Source of the DNA: Halotalea alkalilenta DSM 17697
GTDB lineage: Bacteria > Pseudomonadota > Gammaproteobacteria > Pseudomonadales > Halomonadaceae
DNA length: 64,000 nt
Assembly (NCBI RefSeq): GCF_000621205.1
Contig: NZ_KK211229.1
Span: 190,061 to 254,060 of the forward strand
Direction of reading: 5' to 3'
This document shows positions 53,601 through 60,866 of this stretch, one piece after another. The position numbers and the translations under genes are program-made. Numbering within the stretch: the first letter of the stretch is position 1; the number at the start of each line of letters is the position of its first letter. The notes below the pieces were generated by a model, which made no database searches, had not been told where the DNA came from, and worked only from the letters and a program-made list of their open reading frames with translations.

Positions 53601-54090
53601 GCTCAGAAAAGTGCAACCGCCCATGACTACTATGGCGCGGCGTTCGCTGCCGCATAGGCAGCTCAGAAAACCAAGCGATCGACGGCCTCGACCCATGCGG
53701 CGTTCGCTGCCGCATAGGCAGCTCAGAAAACGCAACTCCCGCTCTATAGGGCGCCATATCTGTTCGCTGCCGCACAGGCAGCTCAGAAAAGTCTGTCTTC
53801 GGAGCCGATACGAGCCGCGCCGTTCGCTGCCGCACAGGCCGCTCAGAAAAACTCGGCGCCCATCATCATCGCGACGAGGGCGTTCGCTGCCGCATAGGCA
53901 GCTCAGAAATATCGCTGGCGATACCAACATGTTGGCTGCGATGTTCGCTGCCGCACAGGCAGCTCAGAAAATGACGATAGAGCGCCCTAGAGCGCCTTAC
54001 GAGCTCGCTGCTGCACAGGCTGCTCAGAAAAACAAGCACCGCCAGGACCTGGCGCAGCACAGGCTCGCTGCCGCCCAGGCAGCCTAGAAA
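50698..54090 (+). CRISPR. CRISPR array 2 (type I-F), 56 spacers
   Basis: 57 repeats of 28 bases, starting GTTCGCTGCCGCATAGG and ending AGCTCAGAAA, run on the + strand away from the cas operon. Most spacers are 32 bases; five are 33 (51566, 51687, 51748, 53009 and 53910). The repeat differs from array 1 at two positions (T for C at 2, T for C at 14). Near the distal end repeats change: those at 53762, 53822 and 53943 have C at 14 as in array 1, 54003 and 54063 also have C at position 2, and the last two carry further changes (CTGCTGCACAGGCTGC; CCGCCCAGG...CCTAG). The leader abuts the first repeat. Confidence 0.97.
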
Positions 54091-54155
54091 CTACCTCGGC
54101 ACTTGTCCGTTTTCGCCCACCCATAGTCGATATGGATGGGCGGTGGGTGGCCTGG

Positions 54156-56297
54156 CTACCAGAGGTATCTCAGTGTCGTTCGTACGGCGCGTGAGTCGCC
54201 GTAGAAGGCGGCGTTGCTGTAGTCGTTGACGTAGGAGATGTATTCGCGGTCGAACAGGTTGGTGGCGTTGAGCGATAGCTCCAGGTTCTGGTTGATCCGG
54301 TAGTTGATCAGGGCGTCTACGAGCGTGTGGGAGCCGGTTTTGCCGGTGTTGGCGTCATCGACATAGGAGGAGCTGACGAAGCGTGTGCCCAGTCCTAGGG
54401 TCAGGTCTCCGCGTGAGGCGTCTCCGGGTATGGTGTAGTCCGCCCATAGTGAAGCCAGATGCTTGGGCACCAGTCCTGGTCGGTTGCCTTCGTTACCCGT
54501 CAGTCCGTCCTTTTTGATCTCCGAGTCCCAGTATGAGTAGGAGGCGATCAGATTGAGTCGATCGCTCATCGCTATCTTGCTTTCGAGCTCTATGCCGCGG
54601 ACGTTCACTTCTCCGGTCTGGCGGTAGAGGTTGGTGTCCACGGTCGTGGTCACGTTGGTCTGGGTCAGGTCGAACAGCGCCAGCGTGAACATCGCGTCCG
54701 TGTTCTCGGGGCGGTATTTCATGCCGACTTCGTACTGGGTGCCTTCCTGGGGTTCGGGGCTGCCTTCGATCAAGTTGCGGCTGGTCGGCGGCTGGAACGA
54801 TTCGGAGTAATTGGCGTAGACAGAGAGGTCGTTGCGCACCCGGTAGGTCAGTCCCGCGCGCTTGGTGAAGGCATAGTCGTTGGCGCTGTAGGCATCCGCG
54901 CCGGTGTAGACGTCATCGTATCGGCCACCCAGGGTGAGGATCCAGCGGTCGGCGAAGGTCAGCTCTTCCTGTAGATAGAAACCCCGGGCGATCTGCTTCT
55001 GGCTCCAAGTGCTGCCGCTATCAAGGCTGACGCAGGCCCGGCCGCAGTAGTTCGGATCATAGATGTCGATGCCGGCGGCGGTGCCGTTGAACTGGCGTTC
55101 ATTCACATCGTCATTGAAATAGTCGAAGCCCGCCAGGGTACGGCTGCCGACTCCGGCGACCTGGGTGTCGTACTGCAGCTGGTTGTCGATGGTGAACAGG
55201 TTACGTTCGCCGTGGACGGCGAAGGCCGTGCGCTCTTCGGATGGATCTGCCGCGCCGGGATAGACCGTTTCGTAGAGCAGGTCCAGGTTGGTATAGCGCG
55301 TATTCTGGCGGAAGGTCAGTCCGTTGCCGAAGCTGTGCTCGAACTGGTAGCCGATGTTGCGCTCGATGGTATCCATCTTGTCGAAATCGGGTTCGCCCAG
55401 GAAGGTTTCTGGGTCGATACCCGAGCCGTAGGGGATACTGCGGGAGGTGTTGCCCTTACGCTTGTTGTAGCCCGCCAGCAGCGTTAGCGAGGTCGCATCG
55501 CTCGGCCGCCAGGTGAGTGCGGGCGCGAAGTAAAAGCGGTCATCGCGGGCATGATCGACGCCATTGTCCCCGTCCTGCCATTTGGTGGTGATACGGTAGG
55601 TCCATTCCCTGTTGGCGTCGATCGGGCCGCCGAAATCGGTGCCGGTCTCGGTGTGGCCGTCGCCCAGTGTGGTATAGACCTCGCCGAACTTCTGCTCCTG
55701 AGGGCGCTTGGTGATCGTATTGACGATGCCGCCCGGGGAGTTCAGGCCGAACAGGGTCGACGTGGAGCCCTTCAGGACCTCGACCCGCTGCAAACCATAG
55801 GGCTCGACACGGCTGCTGGTGAAGTTTGCCGTACGTACCGAAAGGCCATCGCGATAGGTGCCGAGCGATGTTTGACTGAAGCCTCGGATGCGGTAGAAGT
55901 CATAGCGATCATCGGAGCCATATTCATCGACCGAGACGCTGGAGGTATAGGCCAGTATCTCCTGCAGGTTCTGTACGCTGCGTTTTCTCATTTCCGGCTC
56001 GGTGATCACCGAGACTGCGGCGGAAAGATCGAGCAGCGGCGTATCGGTTTTACTGCCCGTCGCGGTACTGTCCGCGACGATGGTGCGATCAGGCCCCACG
56101 GCGCTTTGCCGGGCCGCCTCGACCGTGAGGGTGTCCAGTGTTTCGCTCGAGCCTGCGACTTGCGCCAGTGCGTGGCTGGACAAGAAGATGGCAGCACTCG
56201 ATGAGCAAAGGGCGATCCAGTGATGAGGTCTTTTTGAGCGGTCTTTTAGACGATTTTTGTTATTTGGCTGAGATGACCCCTTGGGTGGGTGGTTCAT
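54156..56297 (-). CDS. TonB-dependent ferric-siderophore receptor
   Basis: This 713-residue outer-membrane protein has a signal peptide region (HHWIALCSSSAAIFLSSHALA), a plug domain (DTPLLDLSAAVSVITEPEMRKRSVQNLQEILAYTSSVS, RIRGFSQT, VEPYGLQRVEVLKGSTSTLFGLNSPGGIVNTITKRP) and a 22-strand-type barrel ending in the C-terminal Trp (TTLRYLW). It resembles hydroxamate receptors of the FhuA/FoxA group. A Fur-like box about 100 bases upstream suggests iron repression. The stop lies 65 bases from the distal end of CRISPR array 2. Confidence 0.92.
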   Translation of the reverse strand: MNHPPKGSSQPNNKNRLKDRSKRPHHWIALCSSSAAIFLSSHALAQVAGSSETLDTLTVEAARQSAVGPDRTIVADSTATGSKTDTPLLDLSAAVSVITEPEMRKRSVQNLQEILAYTSSVSVDEYGSDDRYDFYRIRGFSQTSLGTYRDGLSVRTANFTSSRVEPYGLQRVEVLKGSTSTLFGLNSPGGIVNTITKRPQEQKFGEVYTTLGDGHTETGTDFGGPIDANREWTYRITTKWQDGDNGVDHARDDRFYFAPALTWRPSDATSLTLLAGYNKRKGNTSRSIPYGSGIDPETFLGEPDFDKMDTIERNIGYQFEHSFGNGLTFRQNTRYTNLDLLYETVYPGAADPSEERTAFAVHGERNLFTIDNQLQYDTQVAGVGSRTLAGFDYFNDDVNERQFNGTAAGIDIYDPNYCGRACVSLDSGSTWSQKQIARGFYLQEELTFADRWILTLGGRYDDVYTGADAYSANDYAFTKRAGLTYRVRNDLSVYANYSESFQPPTSRNLIEGSPEPQEGTQYEVGMKYRPENTDAMFTLALFDLTQTNVTTTVDTNLYRQTGEVNVRGIELESKIAMSDRLNLIASYSYWDSEIKKDGLTGNEGNRPGLVPKHLASLWADYTIPGDASRGDLTLGLGTRFVSSSYVDDANTGKTGSHTLVDALINYRINQNLELSLNATNLFDREYISYVNDYSNAAFYGDSRAVRTTLRYLW

Positions 56298-56390
56298 TGC
56301 CGAAATAATCCCCGTTATATCGTGAGCCTGTATCGTTGTATTCCGTGTGAGTCCCGCCCGAGGTTTCTAGCATGGGAGTTAGTGAATATC

Positions 56391-56415
56391 AATGATTATG
56401 AGATATATTATCATT
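56391..56415 (-). promoter_or_regulatory. Fur-like box upstream of the siderophore receptor
   Basis: The inverted repeat AATGATTAT ... ATTATCATT (8 of 9 positions complementary) around GAGATAT matches the AT-rich GATAATGATAATCATTATC type of Fur site. It lies 94 bases upstream of the receptor ATG. Confidence 0.65.
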
Positions 56416-56648
56416 TATTCTAATGAGCAGGTCGGGATCGGCCCTTGAAACGGGCAATTATTAGGGAATCCTTTGGATATTCATGAGATTGGACGTTCGG
56501 ACATCGCCCGTGGGCGAGCGCTAGCCACGGCGCGGGCAGCAGCCTTTGTCGCAGGCCGAGGCCGCAGTGCGGAAGATGGTGACGCCCGCGCGCCGCATTG
56601 GCCATGAGCAGCTCGGCTTTGCATTCCCGGCCGCTGGTCATTGAACGA

Positions 56649-56680
56649 CGAAGCCCCCGCCGTTGCCGGCGAGGGCTTCG
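56649..56680. terminator. Hairpin downstream of hsp20
   Basis: CGAAGCCCCCGCCG, loop, then CGGCGAGGGCTTCG forms a long GC-rich stem with one mismatch. It lies 58 bases beyond the hsp20 stop. A T-rich CTTTCTT follows on the + strand, so it may work mainly in that orientation. Confidence 0.5.
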
Positions 56681-56737
56681 CTTTCTTCCACCACTACTTG
56701 ATCACCGCACGTCTGCGTTCATGCGAGCCGAATGGGC

Positions 56738-57226
56738 TCAGGCGACGGAGGCGGCGCTGGTTTCACGCTGGGCTTCGCCCTGGTGCTCGAGGCTCTGCGA
56801 AGTGCGCCCGTTGATCGCGATCTGACGCGGACGCTGGGCTTCGGGCACGATGCGAAGCAGATCGACCTTGAGCAGGCCGTTCTCGAACCGCGCACCCTGC
56901 ACTTCGATCTGCTCGTCGAGGCGGAAGGAGAGTCTGAACGAGCGCTGGGCGATACCCTGGTGCAGGTAGTTGACCTGGCTCGCTTCTTCCTTCTGCTCTT
57001 TGGCGCCGCTGATGGTCAGCAGGCGGTTCTCGACGTTGACCTCGAGCTCGCTTTCGTCGAAGCCGGAGGCGGCGACCACGATGCGATAGTCGTTGTCACC
57101 GTGCTTTTCGACGTTGTAGGGCGGATAGCTCGGTGCGTCGCTTTTCATCGCGGTCTCGAACAGGTCGTTGAGACGATCGAAGCCGATCGAGCGACGGAAC
57201 AGCGGAGAGAGTGAAAGCGTATTCAT
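56738..57226 (-). CDS. ibpA: Small heat-shock protein Hsp20 (IbpA-like)
   Basis: This 162-residue chaperone has the IbpA/B N terminus (LSLSPLFRRSIGFDRLNDLFE), the alpha-crystallin domain YPPYNVEKHGDNDYRIVVAASGFDESELEVNVENRLLTISG, and the late block FRLSFRLDEQIEVQGARFENGLLKVDL. The C-terminal I-x-I anchor RPRQIAIN is present. It holds unfolded proteins during heat stress. A sigma32 promoter and a ROSE-like RNA thermometer precede it, so control is likely both transcriptional and translational. The A-rich tail after the I-x-I motif is a bit longer than in E. coli IbpA. Confidence 0.93.
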   Translation of the reverse strand: MNTLSLSPLFRRSIGFDRLNDLFETAMKSDAPSYPPYNVEKHGDNDYRIVVAASGFDESELEVNVENRLLTISGAKEQKEEASQVNYLHQGIAQRSFRLSFRLDEQIEVQGARFENGLLKVDLLRIVPEAQRPRQIAINGRTSQSLEHQGEAQRETSAASVA

Positions 57227-57234
57227 GGTGCAAA

Positions 57235-57253
57235 CCTCCTGATTTCAGCGAAG
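57235..57253 (-). ncRNA. ROSE-like RNA thermometer hairpin masking the hsp20 Shine-Dalgarno
   Basis: In the mRNA, CUUCGCUG pairs with CAGGAGG across an AAAU loop, leaving a bulged G opposite the Shine-Dalgarno. This matches the U(U/C)GCU signature and bulged G of ROSE thermometers, which occur in front of bacterial hsp20 genes. A second hairpin, CACGAAC ... GTTCGTG (57265-57290), lies upstream, as usual for ROSE leaders. Opening at high temperature would free the AGGAGG for translation. Inferred from structure only. Confidence 0.75.
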
Positions 57254-57325
57254 TCATGGAATCGCACGAACCCGCTTGGCGGCGTTCGTGGTCTCGGGAA
57301 TAACTTCTTCCGTTGACGTTATGTT

Positions 57326-57354
57326 AAATAGGGTCGAGGCCATCGGTTTTCAAG
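57326..57354 (-). promoter_or_regulatory. Sigma32 heat-shock promoter of hsp20
   Basis: On the minus strand CTTGAAA (57348-57354) and CCCTATTT (57326-57333) are separated by 14 bases, close to the sigma32 consensus CTTGAAA-N13-15-CCCCATNT. The expected transcript carries a leader of about 90 bases containing the ROSE-like hairpins. Confidence 0.85.
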
Positions 57355-57500
57355 GGGCAGCGAAGTGATTTTTTCACTTGGCCGCGGGCACCGATCCCAA
57401 GGAAGAAATGGGTGCGGCGGGCGGATCATTCAAGCGTGGGGTAGGCTTGTGCCACTGGCTGGATTGCCGATGTCTCAACCGTTGATCGGGAAACCGTCGT

Positions 57501-58481
57501 ATGCCCTATGACCTGTCCAATCGCCTGGTGATCGGCCTCGCCTCGAGTGCGCTTTTCGACTTGGCGGATTCGGATGCGGTGTTCGTCCAGCAGGGGGAGG
57601 CGGCCTACCGCGCTTATCAGCGTCGGCATGAAAACGAGCCGCTGGCGCCTGGAGTGGCCTTCGCCTTCATCAAGAGACTGCTGGCGCTGCGTGAGCTCGA
57701 TCCGCTCGACCCGCCCATCGAGGTCCTGCTGCTGTCGCGTAACGATCCCGATACCGGGCTTCGGGTGATGAAGTCGATCGAACATCATCAACTGGCGATC
57801 TCCCGCGCGGTCTTCCTCCAGGGGCGCTCGCCCTATCCCTTCATCCCTGCGCTCAACATCAGTCTGTTCCTCTCCGCCAACCCCGACGACGTTCGCGGGG
57901 CGATCGCGGCCGGATATCCCGCCGGACAGGTCATGGAGGGACACTACGAGCTCGAGCAAGGCGATGAGCTGCGGGTGGCGTTCGATTTCGATGGCGTGCT
58001 GACCACCGATGAATCCGAAAGCATCTACCAGACCCAAGGCATCGATGCCTACCATCGGCACGAGAGAGCGCATGCATTGGTGCCCGCCGAACGCGGCCTG
58101 CTCGCCGACCTGCTCCAGCGGCTCTCCACCATCCAGGCATTGGAGCGACGCCACCAGGAGCGTAGTGACAGCGCCTACGTGCCGAAGCTGCGGGTTTCGA
58201 TCGTGACCGCACGCGATGCGCCGGCCCACGAGCGGGTGATTCACACCATGAGAGAGTGGGGAATCACGGTCAACGAGGCTTTCTTCCTCGGCGGTGTGGA
58301 CAAGAGCGCGGTGCTGAAGGTCGTCAAACCGCACATCTTCTTCGACGACCAGACCTCGCACCTTGCCGCGACCAGTTCCCTGCTCCCGTCGGTGCACGTG
58401 CCGTTCGGCAGGCTCAATCGCATGAAGACGAGCGAGGCGGACGTCGATCGAGGCCCGGTGCAAGACGACGAGGCCCGCTGA
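57501..58481 (+). CDS. Cytosolic 5'-nucleotidase (cN-I-like family)
   Basis: This 326-residue HAD-fold protein of the 5-nucleotidase family has [74 protein letters not shown], and the HAD catalytic motif [16 protein letters not shown]. Late [11 protein letters not shown] provides the final metal-binding acids. It would dephosphorylate nucleoside monophosphates in the cytoplasm. The last ~15 residues are Asp/Arg-rich and variable. It is divergent from hsp20 and followed by a small SEC-C protein gene. Confidence 0.88.
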   Translation: MPYDLSNRLVIGLASSALFDLADSDAVFVQQGEAAYRAYQRRHENEPLAPGVAFAFIKRLLALRELDPLDPPIEVLLLSRNDPDTGLRVMKSIEHHQLAISRAVFLQGRSPYPFIPALNISLFLSANPDDVRGAIAAGYPAGQVMEGHYELEQGDELRVAFDFDGVLTTDESESIYQTQGIDAYHRHERAHALVPAERGLLADLLQRLSTIQALERRHQERSDSAYVPKLRVSIVTARDAPAHERVIHTMREWGITVNEAFFLGGVDKSAVLKVVKPHIFFDDQTSHLAATSSLLPSVHVPFGRLNRMKTSEADVDRGPVQDDEAR

Positions 58482-58605
58482 GCGAGCGCCTCTCGACGAC
58501 GCCGGCGAAGTGGCGGTCCGTTCGGCACGCACAGATGGGGCCAAGCGCTCGCCGTGCGCTCCCGCTCGCGCGATAATCACGCCATTCCCCTACCTGGAGT
58601 CCAAG

Positions 58606-58812
58606 ATGAACCAGCCCCACGTCCATGGCCCCGACTGCAACCATGATCACGACCATCACGAGCACGACCATACCGGGCACGTCCACGGGCCGCACTGCAA
58701 TCATGATCACGGGCCGCGCGAGCCGGTGCGCAATGCGCTCAAGGACATCGGGCGCAACGACCCCTGCCCGTGCGGCAGCGGCAAGAAATTCAAGAAATGC
58801 CATGGCGGTTGA
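58606..58812 (+). CDS. Small SEC-C motif protein with His-rich N terminus
   Basis: This 68-residue protein has two parts. The first 45 residues are very His/Asp-rich ([19 protein letters not shown]), suiting zinc or nickel binding. The C terminus [17 protein letters not shown] is a SEC-C zinc motif (CxCx8CH) as in SecA and YchJ-like proteins. TGGAG precedes the ATG at 58606. The function of such short SEC-C proteins is unknown; metal storage or delivery is a reasonable guess. Confidence 0.8.
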   Translation: MNQPHVHGPDCNHDHDHHEHDHTGHVHGPHCNHDHGPREPVRNALKDIGRNDPCPCGSGKKFKKCHGG

Positions 58813-59067
58813 GAGGCGAGGGGTATTCGCTCCCGAGCGCTTCTTCTTTCAACCCTTGTGCTATCAACCATAGTGCTGCATTGCGGTCGTCGACGGCTGC
58901 GGGCGAATACAGGAGGTTACGCAGCGAGCCGGAAATGACACGTTATGGAGGAAAACCTTACTAGTCAGCGCAGATGGATGAGACTAACGTTTAATGGATG
59001 CCTGTTCGCGACATTTCGGGCGTGGCATCTATACTCTTTTCGTGACTTGGCTGGAAAGGATACTGGC

Positions 59068-59262
59068 ATGTCTACTTCATACTGTGTGATTCCCCATTAC
59101 GACGAGTTCGAGACGACCAAGGTGGTCGGTTGGCTGTTGATCGAGCGAACCTGCGCTGCCGACAATCGTCTCGGTTGCTACCCTTCTCGCGAGGAAGCGG
59201 AAGCGGTACGACTGAGAATGGTCGAGCAGGCGAGCCGCGAGCAGGTCAGCGACGTCGCCTGA
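59068..59262 (+). CDS. Small conserved-looking hypothetical protein
   Basis: This 64-residue protein is not recognised. It begins MSTSYCVIPHYDEFETTKVVGWLLIER and continues with CAADNRLGCYPSREEAEAVRLRMVEQASREQVSD, which suggests a short beta strand pair then a helix. AAGGA precedes the ATG by 9 bases. A strong terminator follows 26 bases after the stop. Codon use looks like that of neighbouring genes. Confidence 0.6.
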   Translation: MSTSYCVIPHYDEFETTKVVGWLLIERTCAADNRLGCYPSREEAEAVRLRMVEQASREQVSDVA

Positions 59263-59288
59263 GCCATGCCCCGCGCATGGCAGTGACT

Positions 59289-59325
59289 AGGCCGGGGCCG
59301 CTGATTGCGGCGGCCCCGGCCTTTT
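59289..59325 (+). terminator. Strong rho-independent terminator
   Basis: AGGCCGGGGCCG (59289-59300), a ten-base loop, then CGGCCCCGGCCT (59311-59322) and a CTTTT tract. It ends the small hypothetical gene. Confidence 0.88.
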
Positions 59326-59366
59326 GCTTTCTGCGATGCCGCTCGTGGCTTTCGGCGATCTCGGCC

Positions 59367-60074
59367 CTAGAACCGTTCGCTCTGCTTGAGATAGCGCCAC
59401 TGGCCGCTCGGTAGACGCCCCATGCTGAGTGCGCCGATGCGGATCCGCCGGAAGCTCGTAGGTTCGATATCGAGCCCCTCGAACAGCCGGACGATGGTCT
59501 GAGTATTGCCCTTCAGCGCCACGCGCAGATGGGTTTCGTTCTGGCGGCTGACGCGGCAGCGGGCATGGGTTTCGCGTGGTTCGCGCTCGAGCTGGGCGAG
59601 CGCGGTGTCGATGTCCCCGCTCACCCCGACGATGTACTCCTGCTCCAGGGTGTGCGCTTCGTCGCGCAGTTTGCGTGCGATGCCCGGCACCTGGGTGAAG
59701 ACGCTCAGGCCCTCGGCCTGCGCGGCGAGCGGCATCAACGCGAGCTGCCGCTTGAAGTGGCGGCCGAGCAGCGGGAACGGTGCGATGTCGTCGCTGGCAT
59801 GGTGATCGGCACGCAGCAGTGCGCCGGCGGAGTCCATATCGACCCCCAGCGGTTTGTGCAGCAGCAAGGTGACCGGTGGAGAGTGTTCGAGCTTCGCCCC
59901 TGGCGCCAGCTCCACGCGCTCATCGGTCACTCGATGCTGCGGCGAATCGATGCATACGCCATCGACGCTGACCAAGCCATCCTCTATGTAGAGCTCCGCT
60001 TCGCGGCGGCTGCATTGCAGCAGCGCGGCCAGCCGGCGCCCCAGCCTGATCGGTTCCACACTCATGCGGGTCAT
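59367..60074 (-). CDS. S4-domain pseudouridine-synthase-fold protein lacking the catalytic Asp
   Basis: This 235-residue protein has an N-terminal S4 RNA-binding domain (IRLGRRLAALLQCSRREAELYIEDGLVSVDG) and an RsuA/RluB-type fold ending in RLFEGLDIEPTSFRRIRIGALSMGRLPSGQWRYL. Where active enzymes have GRLDxxTxGL, it reads MPLAAQAEGL (residues 114-123), with Ala in place of the catalytic Asp. It may bind RNA without modifying it. Similar proteins occur in Pseudomonas and are annotated as synthases. Its start overlaps the yehS stop by four bases. Confidence 0.85.
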   Translation of the reverse strand: MTRMSVEPIRLGRRLAALLQCSRREAELYIEDGLVSVDGVCIDSPQHRVTDERVELAPGAKLEHSPPVTLLLHKPLGVDMDSAGALLRADHHASDDIAPFPLLGRHFKRQLALMPLAAQAEGLSVFTQVPGIARKLRDEAHTLEQEYIVGVSGDIDTALAQLEREPRETHARCRVSRQNETHLRVALKGNTQTIVRLFEGLDIEPTSFRRIRIGALSMGRLPSGQWRYLKQSERF

Positions 60075-60538
60075 ACCTGCTCACGAAAGCGCAGCGCCAG
60101 GCCGCGTAGAAACCGACGCAGCAGCTGATCGCCAGCGGGGCGGTAGTTCTTGTGCCCTTTCTTGCGAAACAGCGCCGAGAGCTCCGGTTTGGAGAGGGGA
60201 AAGTCGGCCGCAGCGAGAATCTCGTGCATATCGTCATCCTTGAGCTCGAAGGCGACGCGCAGCTTCTTCAACACCATGTTGTTGTTCACCGGCAGCTCCA
60301 CCGGCTGCGGTGGGCGCGTTTCATCGCGCCCCCGGCGCAGTATCACCAGGCCATTGAGAAAGTGCGCCATCGCCTCGTCGGGGCAGGGCTCGAATCCCTC
60401 TTCCCCCTCTGGCGAGAGCCAGCTGTCGAGTCGTTCGCGTTCGACCGGATAGTCCGCCAGCGCGAAGAGTTCGATCAGCCGGGTTTCATGCAGATCGAGG
60501 GTGTAGCGCACGCTGCGCAGCACATCGTTGTGGATCAT
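60071..60538 (-). CDS. yehS: DUF1456 family protein (YehS-like)
   Basis: This 155-residue protein consists of two DUF1456 repeats: NDVLRSVRYTLDLHETRLIELFALADYPVERERLDSWL and NNMVLKKLRVAFELKDDDMHEILAAADFPLSKPELSALFRKKGHKNYRPAGDQLLRRFLRGL. It matches E. coli YehS, whose function is unknown. The ATG at 60538 is preferred because homology starts there. It is coupled by a four-base overlap to the pseudouridine-synthase-like gene, which suggests an RNA-linked role. Confidence 0.9.
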   Translation of the reverse strand: MIHNDVLRSVRYTLDLHETRLIELFALADYPVERERLDSWLSPEGEEGFEPCPDEAMAHFLNGLVILRRGRDETRPPQPVELPVNNNMVLKKLRVAFELKDDDMHEILAAADFPLSKPELSALFRKKGHKNYRPAGDQLLRRFLRGLALRFREQV

Positions 60539-60866
60539 GGTCGGTTCCCAGGGGTTGCATTCATTCGCGGTGATTCTACCTGAGTGTGGGCATCTGGACC
60601 TCGTGACGGCGGCATCGTTCGCCTCGATTCGATCGTCGAGGCAGGGGTGTCGGCTGGGCGCCCGGCTCCCCATGGCATGGCGGGCTCAGCGACTTTCAGC
60701 CAGCGAAAGATGATTTTTCGTCATCAAAGCGAAAGATTCGCGCCGGCGTGCCGATGTTCTTATGGATGTCACCACTACCGACTGCCCACCATGCTTCACA
60801 CGATCCGGGACCGGGCTGAGCGTCGGGTGGCGACGATTCCTTGCCAGGCAACTCGGAAACCAATCC
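60539..60866. other. Promoter region between yehS and the chemotaxis receptor
   Basis: 328 bases without a supportable gene. It holds the FliA-type promoter at 60731-60757 and the promoter of the yehS operon on the other strand. Confidence 0.6.
60731..60757 (+). promoter_or_regulatory. FliA (sigma28)-type promoter of the chemotaxis receptor
   Basis: GAAAGATT, an 11-base spacer, then GCCGATGT. This matches TAAAGTTT-N11-GCCGATAA at 12 of 16 positions with the right spacing, including the full GCCGAT. It lies 110 bases before the receptor ATG and would couple it to flagellar gene expression. Confidence 0.7.

Larger units (their letters stand above)
56298..56737. other. Intergenic region between the siderophore receptor and hsp20
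   Basis: 440 bases with no gene I can support. It holds the Fur-like box (56391-56415) and, further on, a hairpin at 56649-56680 downstream of hsp20. A short open frame in the middle lacks family similarity and a ribosome-binding site. Confidence 0.6.

Noticed and set aside
50632..54087. Reading frames through CRISPR array 2 with peptides such as VRCRIGSSE or SLPHRQLRK
   Set aside because: Same periodic artefact; not proteins.
39000..54100. Possible mobile-element or transposon-associated (CAST) I-F system
   Set aside because: No Tn7-like genes or terminal repeats are seen, and cas1 and cas2-3, absent from CAST I-F systems, are present and intact.
56420..56641. 73-codon minus-strand frame between the siderophore receptor and hsp20
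   Set aside because: Composition is unlike a protein, no start signal, and it includes no conserved motif.
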